7,059 nt of DNA, from the NCBI GenBank assembly GCA_025464545.1, contig JAODMA010000129.1, positions 1 to 7,059 of the forward strand, written 5' to 3'. The notes under the pieces are model-generated. The model was not told where the DNA came from and ran no database searches. It saw only the letters and a program-made list of their open reading frames with translations. Positions 1-6,101 of this stretch are shown here, piece by piece. Origin of the DNA: Arthrobacter sp. GTDB lineage: Bacteria > Actinomycetota > Actinomycetes > Actinomycetales > Micrococcaceae. The first letter of the stretch is position 1. Every line of letters begins with the position of its first letter. Both the position numbers and the translations under genes were made by a program.

Positions 1-1145
1 ATGGTGCGGCCGACGACGTCGCGCATGATTTCGTTGGTGCCGCCGAAAATCGTCAGCAGCCGGGCGGCGAGGAAGGCCTGGGCCACCGGGTATTCCAGGA
101 TGTAACCGTAGCCGCCGTGCAGCTGGAGGCAGCGGTCAGTGATGGACTTGGCCCGCTCGGAGGCCCACAGTTTCGCCCGGGCAGCGGCGGCGGCGTCGAG
201 CTCTCCGGCGTTGAAAGCCAGGATTGCCTGGTCCACATAGGCTTCGGTGACCTCGACCTCGGTAAGGATGTCGGCAAGTTCAAAGCGGCTGTTCTGGAAG
301 TCGATGATCCGTTCGCCGAAAGCGTTGCGTTCCTTCGTGTAGCGGACCGTTGCGTCGTAGATGGCGCGGACGACCGCGGAGCTTGCGGTCGCGATGGCGA
401 GCCGGCCCTGCGGGAGCTGTTCGGCCGCGTACTGCAGGCCCTTGCCTTCCTCGCCCACCAGGTCGGCGTGTGGGACGCGGACATTGTCGAAGAACAGCTC
501 GGCCGTGTCCGAGGCCTTGAGGCCCATCTTGTCCAGCTGCTTGCCGGTGTTGTATCCCTCGCCCTTGCTAACCATAAAAAGGGAGAAGGAGTCGTGGTTT
601 CCCCGCCCGGTGCTGCCGTCGGTCCGGGCGAGGACGAGGGAGGCATCGCCGGAGATGCCGTTTCCGATGAAAGTCTTCTGGCCGCTGATCAGCCATTCGT
701 CGCCGTCGCGCACCGCCTTGGTTCGGATGCCGCGCAGATCCGAGCCGGCCCCTGGCTCGGTCCATGCGATGGAAGTGACAATTTCGCCGGAGACCATGCC
801 CGGCAGCCAGCGGCCCTTGAGGTCATCGGAGCCGTAGGCCAGTAGGTGGGGGAGGACCATGTCATCATGCAGGTGGAAGGCGAGGCCCACCGCGAGGTGG
901 TTGCTCTTGGCGAATTCCTCGTCCAGCACGGCCCGGAAACGGTAGTCGTCCATGCCCAGGCCGCCGAACTCTTCCGGCACCGCCAGGCCCAGCAGGCCCT
1001 GCTCGCCGGCCGCCGTCCACAGCTCCCGGGACATCATGTGGTCGTTGTCCCACTGGGCGTAATGCGGGGCGACGGCCCGCGCATTGAATTCTGCAGCCAT
1101 CTCACGGAACATCTCGTGGTCTTCTTCAAAGAGCGTGCGCTTCAT
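1..1145 (-). CDS. Acyl-CoA dehydrogenase, 3' end cut by the window edge
   Basis: Flavoprotein of the acyl-CoA dehydrogenase family, which introduces the alpha-beta double bond in acyl-CoA thioesters and passes electrons to ETF. The window shows 381 full codons, ending in GGTNEIMRDVVGRT, so only a few C-terminal residues are missing. Visible landmarks are the FAD/substrate signature TEPGAGSD (129-136), RNAFG (273-277), LHGGYGY (342-348) and GGTNEIMR (368-375). The best likeness is the long-chain/isovaleryl-type subgroup, which also carries GGTNEIM. In that subgroup the catalytic glutamate sits in a LPQERL-like helix, but here the motif reads LPQGRL (244-249, Gly247). The start is ATG at 1145, preceded five bases upstream by a strong Shine-Dalgarno, GGAAGGA (1151-1157). 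A terminator-like hairpin separates it from tRNA-His, so it is probably transcribed alone or with genes beyond the left edge. Substrate chain length cannot be told from sequence. Confidence 0.93.
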   Translation of the reverse strand, partial: MKRTLFEEDHEMFREMAAEFNARAVAPHYAQWDNDHMMSRELWTAAGEQGLLGLAVPEEFGGLGMDDYRFRAVLDEEFAKSNHLAVGLAFHLHDDMVLPHLLAYGSDDLKGRWLPGMVSGEIVTSIAWTEPGAGSDLRGIRTKAVRDGDEWLISGQKTFIGNGISGDASLVLARTDGSTGRGNHDSFSLFMVSKGEGYNTGKQLDKMGLKASDTAELFFDNVRVPHADLVGEEGKGLQYAAEQLPQGRLAIATASSAVVRAIYDATVRYTKERNAFGERIIDFQNSRFELADILTEVEVTEAYVDQAILAFNAGELDAAAAARAKLWASERAKSITDRCLQLHGGYGYILEYPVAQAFLAARLLTIFGGTNEIMRDVVGRT

Positions 1146-1150
1146 TGCAG

Positions 1151-1157
1151 TCCTTCC
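1151..1157 (-). promoter_or_regulatory. Ribosome binding site of the acyl-CoA dehydrogenase gene
   Basis: Read on the minus strand this is GGAAGGA, five bases before ATG 1145. It is the clearest Shine-Dalgarno in the window and fixes the start of the dehydrogenase. Confidence 0.75.
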
Positions 1158-1193
1158 GTTGACAGGTCCTTGGACGACACTGGACAGACAACA

Positions 1194-1223
1194 AAGGCCG
1201 CACCGGATATCCGGTACGGCCTT
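1194..1223 (-). terminator. Likely intrinsic terminator after tRNA-His
   Basis: Outer arms AAGGCCG (1194-1200) and CGGCCTT (1217-1223) pair perfectly. After one mismatch, inner arms ACCGG (1202-1206) and CCGGT (1211-1215) pair around an ATAT loop. On the minus strand the stem is followed by TTTGTTGTCTGT, a U-rich though interrupted tract. It lies 37 bases beyond the tRNA 3' end, so it most plausibly ends the tRNA-His (and any orn read-through) transcript before the acyl-CoA dehydrogenase. Confidence 0.7.
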
Positions 1224-1259
1224 CGCCTAAGGTCGGACAATTAAGCCGTCCTTCATGAG

Positions 1260-1333
1260 GGTGAGCGACGGGGGTTGAACCCGCGACCTCCTGGACCACA
1301 ACCAGGCGCTCTGCCAACTGAGCTACGCCCACC
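1260..1333 (-). tRNA. tRNA-His (anticodon GTG)
   Basis: The minus strand folds as a complete cloverleaf. The acceptor stem is GTGGGCG with CGCTCAC (one G-T wobble); the D stem is GCTC/GAGC; the anticodon stem is CCTGG/CCAGG around loop TTGTGGT; the variable loop has 5 nt; and the T stem is GCGGG/CCCGT with loop TTCAACC. The anticodon GTG is at 1297-1299. Histidine identity is confirmed by an encoded G at position -1 (1333) facing C73 (1260), the hallmark pair read by histidyl-tRNA synthetase. The 3' CCA is not encoded (CTC follows C73), so it must be added enzymatically. The gene lies 144 bases downstream of orn on the same strand, an arrangement I recall from other actinobacteria such as Mycobacterium. 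Confidence 0.97.
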
Positions 1334-1476
1334 ATGTGCCCCGCCATGCCCTCCGGCGAACCGGCTGGCTGAAAAGGCAACGACAAATAGCTTACCTGCT
1401 GTTCCGGGCAGCTTTGGCCACTTTTCGTGTTTTCGGAGAAAATTTCCGGAAAACGTGGCGCAGATTACCTCGGAGC

Positions 1477-2103
1477 CTACTCGGCCGGGCCTGCTTCGGG
1501 CGTCGCCATGACCTTTTTGGCGATCTGCTGCGCCGTGGCGCTGTCCGGTCCGGGGGCAGGAACAAAGACGGCCTCGCGGTAGTAGCGCAGTTCGTCGATC
1601 GAATCCTTGATGTCGCCGAGGGCCCGGTGCCCGCCAAGCTTGGCCGGGGATTGGAAGTAGGCCCGCGCGAACCAGCGCCGGGACAGTTCCTTGATGGTGC
1701 TCACGTCGATGACCCGGTAATGCAGGTGTTCCACGAGCTCCGGCATGTCCCGGACCAGGAAAACGCGATCGGTTCCCACCGAGTTGCCGCCCAGCGGTGC
1801 TTTCTTGGGATCCGGCACCCACTTCTTGATGTAGTCCAGCACGACGGCCTGGGCCTCTTCCATGGTCTTGCCGTACGGCAGTTCCGCCAGCAGCCCGGAT
1901 CGGGTATGCATGTCGCGCACGAAATCGCCCATCTGGGCCAGCGCGGCGTCATCCGGCTTGATGACGACGTCGACGCCGTCGCCAAGGATGTTGAGCTCGG
2001 AGTCGGTCACCAGGGCGGCCACCTCGATGAGGGCATCGTTCGTGGTGTCCAGGCCGGTCATTTCGCAGTCGATCCAGACGATGCGTTCGTTAGTTATAGG
2101 CAC
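1477..2103 (-). CDS. orn: Oligoribonuclease (DEDDh 3'-5' exonuclease)
   Basis: Degrades the 2-5 nt RNA fragments (nano-RNA, including pGpG) left by other RNases down to mononucleotides in the cytoplasm. The 208-residue protein carries the full DEDDh set: Asp12 and Glu14 in [10 protein letters not shown], Asp112 in [10 protein letters not shown], and His159 plus Asp164 in GGHRALGDI. The family landmark DVSTIKEL (133-140) is also present. The core aligns end to end with E. coli Orn up to about residue 180; the final 28 residues are a Pro/Ala-rich tail that E. coli Orn lacks. Translation starts at GTG 2103: an in-frame TAG lies only four codons upstream and no Met codon follows before Met15, inside the first catalytic motif. 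There is no good Shine-Dalgarno. Confidence 0.97.
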   Translation of the reverse strand: MPITNERIVWIDCEMTGLDTTNDALIEVAALVTDSELNILGDGVDVVIKPDDAALAQMGDFVRDMHTRSGLLAELPYGKTMEEAQAVVLDYIKKWVPDPKKAPLGGNSVGTDRVFLVRDMPELVEHLHYRVIDVSTIKELSRRWFARAYFQSPAKLGGHRALGDIKDSIDELRYYREAVFVPAPGPDSATAQQIAKKVMATPEAGPAE

Positions 2104-2107
2104 GCGC

Positions 2108-2113
2108 CCAGCC
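2108..2113 (-). promoter_or_regulatory. Candidate -10 element of orn (leaderless start)
   Basis: On the minus strand TAGGCT sits six bases before the GTG start at 2103, which would place transcription initiation on or next to the start codon. This fits the missing Shine-Dalgarno. No convincing -35 box is visible, so the call rests on the -10 match and spacing only. Confidence 0.4.
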
Positions 2114-2145
2114 TACCGTTTCGTCGTCCTGGAGCTGTCCGATGC

Positions 2146-2151
2146 TAGGAT
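2146..2151 (+). promoter_or_regulatory. Candidate -10 element for the mannosyltransferase gene
   Basis: TAGGAT matches the TANNNT pattern and lies about 110 bases before the chosen ATG at 2262, within the orn/mannosyltransferase divergent gap. No clear -35 is seen. If real, it gives a leader of roughly 100 nt containing the hairpins at 2199-2227. Confidence 0.3.
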
Positions 2152-2198
2152 TTCGGGTACGCGGCTGTCGAAGTTTTTCGTCATCGCGCGTGCCCCCG

Positions 2199-2227
2199 GG
2201 CCGGGTCACCCGGCCGCCTGCGGGCGG
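2199..2227 (+). promoter_or_regulatory. Pair of overlapping GC-rich hairpins in the mannosyltransferase leader
   Basis: GGCCGGG (2199-2205) and CCCGGCC (2209-2215) form a perfect 7-bp stem with a TCA loop. CCGCC (2214-2218) and GGCGG (2223-2227) form a second stem with a 4-nt loop. The two share bases 2214-2215, so they partly compete. They lie 35-60 bases before the start codon. A regulatory role is inference; chance GC-rich pairing is possible. Confidence 0.35.
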
Positions 2228-2261
2228 ATACAAGCCCCACGACAGATTGGACCATCCTGAG

Positions 2262-3818
2262 ATGACGGCGCCTGTACCTGCGACGGGGAATGTGGTCGAA
2301 GGTACGTCCCCCTCGGCAGTTGTGGCTGATGTGGACAACGCCCGTTCCCCGCTGCTGGCGGGATTCATCGGATCAATGTTCATGGCGGTTGGCTCGCTCG
2401 GCGTCGGCTGGCTCGCACCGGCCTCCGAACTCCGCAGGGTTCCGCTGTTCATCTGGATGCGCACCGAAGCCCTGGGCGTCGCCCTCTGCATCGTTCTTCT
2501 GGCTGTCGGGGGAATGCTTCTGGTCCGTTCCTGGCTGCGGCTGGGTCAGCGCGTGCGGGTCTGGGGCGCCGAGGCCCGCAAGGCCACGCTCCAGGCAGTG
2601 GTGGCCTGGGGGCTGCCCCTGATGTTCTCCGTCCCGCTGTTCAGCCGGGACGTATATGCCTATATCGGTCAGGGCCGCCTGATGGTGGAAGGCTTCAATC
2701 CCTACGAAAACGGCATTTCCGCGCTGTCCAACTACTTCCAGCTCGGCGCGGACAAGATGTGGACCGAGGCGCCTGTTCCGTACGGCCAGCTCTTCCTGTG
2801 GATCGAGCAGTTCGTTGTCTGGTCCACGAACGTGCATCCGGAAGGCAGCATCATGCTGTTCCGGCTCGCCGCGCTGGCCGGCATCATCCTGTGCATAATC
2901 TACGTACCCAAGCTTGCCGTGCTGCATGGCGTGAATCCGCACCGCGCGCTGTGGCTGACCGCGGCCAACCCGCTGTTCCTCACCAACTTCATCGCCAGTG
3001 TCCACAACGATGCGTTGATGATCGGGCTTGCCCTCGCCGGCTTGTATTACTGCGCCACCCGACGGGTGATCCTGGGGCTGGTGCTCGTCACACTGTCCAT
3101 CTCCGTCAAGCCGATCACGATCGTGTTCCTGCCGTTTATCGGCCTGCTCTGGGCTGGCAAGGACGCCAGCTGGCCCCGCAAGTTCGTCTACTGGGCGCTC
3201 ACGGCCGGGATCAGCCTGGCGCTGCTCTACGCGATGAGCCTGGTCAACGGGTTCGGCTTCGGCTGGATCAACGGCCTGTCGGCCCCGGGCAGCATCTGGA
3301 TCTGGTACGCCCCGATCGGCCTGCTCGGCCTCGTCGTCGCCTCGATCTCGAATGCCTTCGGCCTCGACGGCTGGGGACTCGCCAAGTGGGTATACGACGC
3401 CGGCAAGCTGCTTGCCGTGGGAATTGTTGCCTGGCAGATCTTCCGCGGGGACCACGACCGCCTGATGCGCCGCCTGACGCTTGCGTTCGCCGCCGTCGTC
3501 GTTCTGGCCCCAATGATCCAGTCTTGGTACGTCGTCTGGCTGATTCCGCTGTTTGCCGTTACCGGCATCCGCGATGACTGGCAGGTCAAGGCGCTGTACT
3601 TCATCGTCTCCTTCTTCATGGTGTACGCGATCTCGGACCAGCTGGAGGTCTTCCCCTACCTCCAGACGGCCGACCTCGGCCTCGCCCTGGCGCTGGCCCG
3701 CAATGCGGCAGCGATCATTGCGCTGCTGTTTGCCCTGTACCTGATCTTCCTCGATCCGAAGACCAAGCTGCTGTTCAGCAAGCCGGAGGAGCCGGTCACC
3801 ACCAGGCCGGTCATCTAG
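2262..3818 (+). CDS. Polytopic GT-C mannosyltransferase, MptA/MptB-like
   Basis: Integral membrane glycosyltransferase resembling the alpha-1,6-mannopyranosyltransferases MptA/MptB. These use polyprenyl-phosphate-mannose to extend the mannan of lipomannan/lipoarabinomannan on the outer face of the membrane. From ATG 2262 the protein has 518 residues and about a dozen hydrophobic segments, the first near 31-52 and the last near 481-497. Family-like motifs are SRDVYAYIGQGR (128-139), whose Asp130 corresponds to the GT-C acidic residue in the first extracytoplasmic loop; GFNPYENG (144-151); PVPYGQLFLW (171-180); HND (248-250); VKP (282-284); and QSWYVVWLIPLF (420-431). An in-frame ATG at 2142 would add 40 Arg/Pro-rich residues unlike a membrane-protein N-terminus, so I prefer 2262, although its ribosome site (GGA at 2249-2251) is weak. 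Acceptor and glycan product are not deducible here. It stands alone, divergent from orn. Confidence 0.85.
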   Translation: MTAPVPATGNVVEGTSPSAVVADVDNARSPLLAGFIGSMFMAVGSLGVGWLAPASELRRVPLFIWMRTEALGVALCIVLLAVGGMLLVRSWLRLGQRVRVWGAEARKATLQAVVAWGLPLMFSVPLFSRDVYAYIGQGRLMVEGFNPYENGISALSNYFQLGADKMWTEAPVPYGQLFLWIEQFVVWSTNVHPEGSIMLFRLAALAGIILCIIYVPKLAVLHGVNPHRALWLTAANPLFLTNFIASVHNDALMIGLALAGLYYCATRRVILGLVLVTLSISVKPITIVFLPFIGLLWAGKDASWPRKFVYWALTAGISLALLYAMSLVNGFGFGWINGLSAPGSIWIWYAPIGLLGLVVASISNAFGLDGWGLAKWVYDAGKLLAVGIVAWQIFRGDHDRLMRRLTLAFAAVVVLAPMIQSWYVVWLIPLFAVTGIRDDWQVKALYFIVSFFMVYAISDQLEVFPYLQTADLGLALALARNAAAIIALLFALYLIFLDPKTKLLFSKPEEPVTTRPVI

Positions 3819-3850
3819 ACCCGCCCGCATCCAGACCCGCCTGCCCGGTC

Positions 3851-4535
3851 TCAGCGCGGCAGTTTCCGGAGTGCTTCCGCGATTGAGAGCGGACTGAGCC
3901 CGGCGCGATGCCGTTCCACAAAGGTGCGGACCCAGTCCGGATCCGTCGTGGAATAGTCCCGCAACGCCCAGCCGATCGCCTTCCGGATGAAGAACTCCCG
4001 ATCGAAAAGATTGGCCTCGATGACATCTCCGAGCAGGGCTCTGTCCGTGGCGGACTTGGCGCCGAGCTGCGCGGTGATCGATGCGCGCCGGATCCAGAAG
4101 TCACCGTCCGTGCTCCAGCGGCGCAGCACCGCCGCCATCTCCGGCCGGTGGGCCTGCAGCAGTCCTCTCAGCCGGTGCGACACGCCGTCCACGAGATCCC
4201 ACCAGGCGCCGCTGCGGATGATTTCCTCATACACCCGGCAGCATGCTGAGTTGGCCGGCCGCGAGGCGGAGCCCTGTCAGGTCGATGGCGGCATACCGTT
4301 CCTCGCGCCAGGCGGCGCTGCGCCAGAGCTCCAGCACGGTCAACATCAGCTCTTCCAGCGAGGTTGGCGGCAGCTCCCTGGCGGCGGCCGTCACGATCCG
4401 GCGGACCGCCGGAACCCGCACGCCCAGCGAAGGCATCTCCGATTTCATGTACGCCTGTGCTCCGGCGGCCCGGGCAGGATCGGCCGTGGCACGCAGCTCC
4501 GAACGGATAGCTGCGATCAGTTCAGCGTTGGCCAT
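3851..4535 (-). pseudogene. AlkD-like DNA alkylation repair gene split by a one-base frameshift
   Basis: HEAT-like-repeat DNA glycosylase family (AlkD type), which excises alkylated bases such as N3-methyladenine and N7-methylguanine. Two adjoining frames together make about 228 residues, the usual family length. The first (4535-4227, 102 residues) holds AYMKSEMPSLGV (29-40) and EERYAAIDL (78-86), then stops at TGA 4229-4227. The second (from 4234 to 3851) continues directly with YEEIIRSGAWWDLVD and carries the expected AlkD active-site residues: the second Trp and final Asp of WWDLVD, Arg in FWIRR, and Trp in IGWALRDYS. Removing one G from the GGG at 4234-4236 would give the continuous reading LPVYEEII. 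The second frame could begin at GTG 4234, overlapping the first by 8 bases, but no Shine-Dalgarno precedes it. Loss of function, a sequencing error or +1 recoding are all open. Confidence 0.85.
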
Positions 4536-4541
4536 GAGGCA

Positions 4542-4570
4542 ACTTTAGCCACAGCCCGGGTGGCTCTAGA
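4542..4570 (-). promoter_or_regulatory. Candidate promoter of the alkD-like gene (leaderless)
   Basis: On the minus strand a -10 box TAAAGT (4542-4547) lies six bases before ATG 4535, so transcription would start at the start codon. A partial -35, TCTAGA (4565-4570, 3 of 6 to TTGACA), sits 17 bases further upstream. No Shine-Dalgarno is present, which agrees with leaderless translation. Confidence 0.45.
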
Positions 4571-4572
4571 GT
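4544..4572 (+). promoter_or_regulatory. Candidate promoter of map (leaderless)
   Basis: The -10 box TAGAGT (4567-4572) lies seven bases before ATG 4580, and a partial -35 TTTAGC (4544-4549) lies upstream with a 17-base spacer. The only Shine-Dalgarno-like string, GGAG at 4574-4577, is just two bases from the ATG and too close to work well, so a leaderless message is favoured. An inverted repeat TGGCTC (4561-4566)/GAGCCA (4575-4580) straddles the -10. Confidence 0.45.
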
Positions 4573-4579
4573 TGGAGCC

Positions 4580-5347
4580 ATGTCGATGATTAAGACTCCA
4601 GCCGAAATTGCCCTGATGCGCGAGGCGGGCAGGGTGGTCGCGAATACCCTGGCGAAGGTCCGCAATGCCGCCGCGATCGGGGTCTCCCTGAAGGAACTGG
4701 ACACCGTGGCCGCGGCGTCGATCGCCGAAGCCGGCGCAACCCCGGCCTTCCTGAACTACAAGCCGCGCTGGGCGTCGGTGCCGTTCCCCGGGGTCATCTG
4801 CACGAGCATCAACGACGCCGTGGTGCACGGCATTCCCAACGACTACCGGCTCCAGGACGGCGACCTGCTGAGTGTCGACTGCGGCGCCTTCCTCGACGGC
4901 TGGTGCGGCGACGCGGCCATCAGCTTCATCGTGGGGACGCCGGACCCCGTGGACCGGGAGCTGATTGACGCCACGGATGCCGCCCTGGCCCGGGGCATCG
5001 ACGCCGCCCGGATCGGGAACAAGATGGGCGACCTGGGTTACGCGATCGGCGGTGCGTCACGCCGTGCCGGCTATGGCCTCCTGGCCGACCATGGCGGCCA
5101 CGGGATCGGCAAAACGATGCATGCCGAGCCGCATGTCCCTAATGACGGCAGGCCGGGCCGCGGCATCAAGCTGACCGAGGGGCTGGTCATCGCGATCGAG
5201 CCGATGCTGATCCTCGGGGGCAATGATGACTATTTCCACGACGAGGACGAATGGACCCTTCGCTCGGCTAACGGGCGTCGCGCGGCCCACAGCGAGCACA
5301 CCGTGGCGATCACGGCGGACGGTCCGGTCATCCTGACCCTGCCCTAG
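4580..5347 (+). CDS. map: Methionine aminopeptidase, type I
   Basis: Removes the initiator methionine from nascent proteins after deformylation. The 255-residue length is normal for a type I enzyme without N-terminal extension. All five metal ligands are visible: Asp100 (LLSVDCG), Asp111 (WCGDAAISF), His174 (GGHGIG), Glu207 (AIEPM) and Glu239 (HSEHT). The catalytic histidines correspond to His83 (VVHGIPND) and His181 (MHAEPH). ATG 4580 is preferred because the N-terminus, MSMIKTPAEIALMREAG, matches the family start. The gene is divergent from the alkD-like gene and convergent with the LapA-like gene. Actinobacteria often carry two map genes, so this may be one of a pair; the other is not in the window. 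Confidence 0.97.
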   Translation: MSMIKTPAEIALMREAGRVVANTLAKVRNAAAIGVSLKELDTVAAASIAEAGATPAFLNYKPRWASVPFPGVICTSINDAVVHGIPNDYRLQDGDLLSVDCGAFLDGWCGDAAISFIVGTPDPVDRELIDATDAALARGIDAARIGNKMGDLGYAIGGASRRAGYGLLADHGGHGIGKTMHAEPHVPNDGRPGRGIKLTEGLVIAIEPMLILGGNDDYFHDEDEWTLRSANGRRAAHSEHTVAITADGPVILTLP

Positions 5348-5355
5348 GCAGGGTC
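5335..5355 (+). terminator. Hairpin over the map stop codon, possible terminator
   Basis: GACCCTGCC (5335-5343) and GGCAGGGTC (5347-5355) form a perfect 9-bp stem with a CTA loop; the TAG stop of map (5345-5347) spans the loop and stem. The plus strand continues with TAGAGAGAG rather than a U-tract, so this would be a hairpin-only terminator or an mRNA 3'-end stabiliser. It sits in the 41-base gap between convergent genes. Confidence 0.5.
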
Positions 5356-5388
5356 TAGAGAGAGAATGTGTTGGCTGCCGGCGCTACT

Positions 5389-5898
5389 TTAGCGGCGGCC
5401 GCTGGTCCTGACCCGTTGCCGGTGGGCGGCGAGCCGGAGCTGGATGATGCGCGCGGCGCCGGCGATGGCCACCAGCGCCCCGCCCCCGACGGCGGCGATG
5501 AACAAGGCGATGCCCAGGGCGACAGCCCCCTGCAGGCCAAAGAATTTCACCTGGACGTAGTCCTGGTTCTGAAGAATGAACGCAATCAGCAGAATCAGCA
5601 CCACCAGGGCGCTGGCGACCGCAACCCAGACCATTCCCGCCCGGGTGACCCGGCGTGGTTCCGGTGCGCCGACGGAGTCCGAGCTATCCGTACTGGACCT
5701 TCCGGCGGGACCATCCGCTGCGGCCACGCTGTCCCTGGGCGGCGCCCCCGCCGATCCGGTCGCCAGCCCAGGATCCGTCCCGGCGGATGAGTCCTGGTCG
5801 ACGTACCCGTCCTCGGCGTAGCCGGAGGTTCCGGCCGTTTGCGGCTGGTGCGCGGAGGCGGGCTCATTGGGGTCGAATTCTCGGGGTGTCTGGGTCAT
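5389..5898 (-). CDS. LapA-domain (DUF1049-type) small membrane protein
   Basis: 169-residue protein. Residues 1-83 are a polar, Ser/Gly/Pro/Asp-rich, probably disordered cytoplasmic tail. They are followed by two hydrophobic helices (about 88-109 and 126-147) joined by a short NQDYVQVKFFG link, and a basic C-terminus (IIQLRLAAHRQRVRTSGRR). The helix-NQ..V.V.FFG-helix core is characteristic of the LapA/DUF1049 family. That family is named for lipopolysaccharide assembly in enterobacteria, a role that cannot apply in an LPS-free actinobacterium, so its function here is unknown. ATG 5898 is chosen because AAAGG lies about 11 bases upstream and the residues before it are low-complexity. An in-frame ATG at 6084 would add 62 residues without family likeness. 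The gene is monocistronic and convergent with map. Confidence 0.8.
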   Translation of the reverse strand: MTQTPREFDPNEPASAHQPQTAGTSGYAEDGYVDQDSSAGTDPGLATGSAGAPPRDSVAAADGPAGRSSTDSSDSVGAPEPRRVTRAGMVWVAVASALVVLILLIAFILQNQDYVQVKFFGLQGAVALGIALFIAAVGGGALVAIAGAARIIQLRLAAHRQRVRTSGRR

Positions 5899-5922
5899 GG
5901 CGGGCGTACCTTTCACGAGTCG

Positions 5923-5964
5923 TCCCGCCGAGCGGGAAGAGCGGCTCGACGCCGATGCGGCGTC
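5923..5964 (-). promoter_or_regulatory. Two small hairpins upstream of the LapA-like gene
   Basis: TCCCGC (5923-5928)/GCGGGA (5932-5937) has a 3-nt loop, and GACGCC (5948-5953)/GGCGTC (5959-5964) has a 5-nt loop. Both arm pairs are perfect. They would lie in the 5' leader if transcription starts near the TACTAT box at 6011-6016. The role is unknown. Confidence 0.3.
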
Positions 5965-6010
5965 CGTTGCGGCAGCGGCCGGGTTCTTCCGGTCCCTACC
6001 TGTCTCTTCA

Positions 6011-6016
6011 ATAGTA
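6011..6016 (-). promoter_or_regulatory. Candidate -10 element of the LapA-like gene
   Basis: TACTAT on the minus strand matches the TANNNT pattern and lies in an AT-richer patch about 110 bases before ATG 5898. No good -35 hexamer is found at 16-19 bases, so this is tentative. Confidence 0.3.
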
Positions 6017-6045
6017 AGCCTGCTGATGATGATCGGAGCGCGGCA

Positions 6046-6081
6046 TTGCATCAACGGCGCGCCTGACGCAGGCGCTTGCAA
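6046..6081. repeat. Nested dyad symmetry between the LapA-like gene and the corA remnant
   Basis: The inner arms GCGCCTG (6059-6065) and CAGGCGC (6069-6075) pair perfectly around ACG. The outer TTGCA (6046-6050) and TGCAA (6077-6081) are also inverted. There is no adjacent U-tract in either direction, so a terminator is not favoured. It could be an operator or transcript hairpin in the shared upstream region. Confidence 0.4.
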
Positions 6082-6101
6082 CACATCTGCATCGGTGCGT
6101 C

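Noticed and set aside
117..845. Long plus-strand open frames opposite the acyl-CoA dehydrogenase
   Set aside because: Antisense shadows of a high-GC gene; the predicted protein has no family likeness while the minus frame matches the dehydrogenase throughout.
1429..1454. Imperfect inverted repeat between orn and tRNA-His as an orn terminator
   Set aside because: The stem has an unpaired base, is AT-rich in its arms and lacks a U-tract on the minus strand, so it is not strong enough to call.
1336..2148. 270-codon plus-strand frame opposite orn
   Set aside because: Shadow of orn, which carries all catalytic motifs; it also runs from near the tRNA through the orn terminus without a ribosome site.
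2373..3830. 485-codon minus-strand open frame opposite the mannosyltransferase
   Set aside because: Its Asp/Glu/Gln/Arg-rich composition is the mirror of hydrophobic codons on the other strand; no domain is recognisable.
3817..3841. Repeated AGACCCGCC (3817-3825 and 3833-3841) and a short inverted repeat after the mannosyltransferase stop
   Set aside because: Only two direct copies and a 5-bp stem without a T-tract; likely chance in GC-rich DNA, so no terminator was called.
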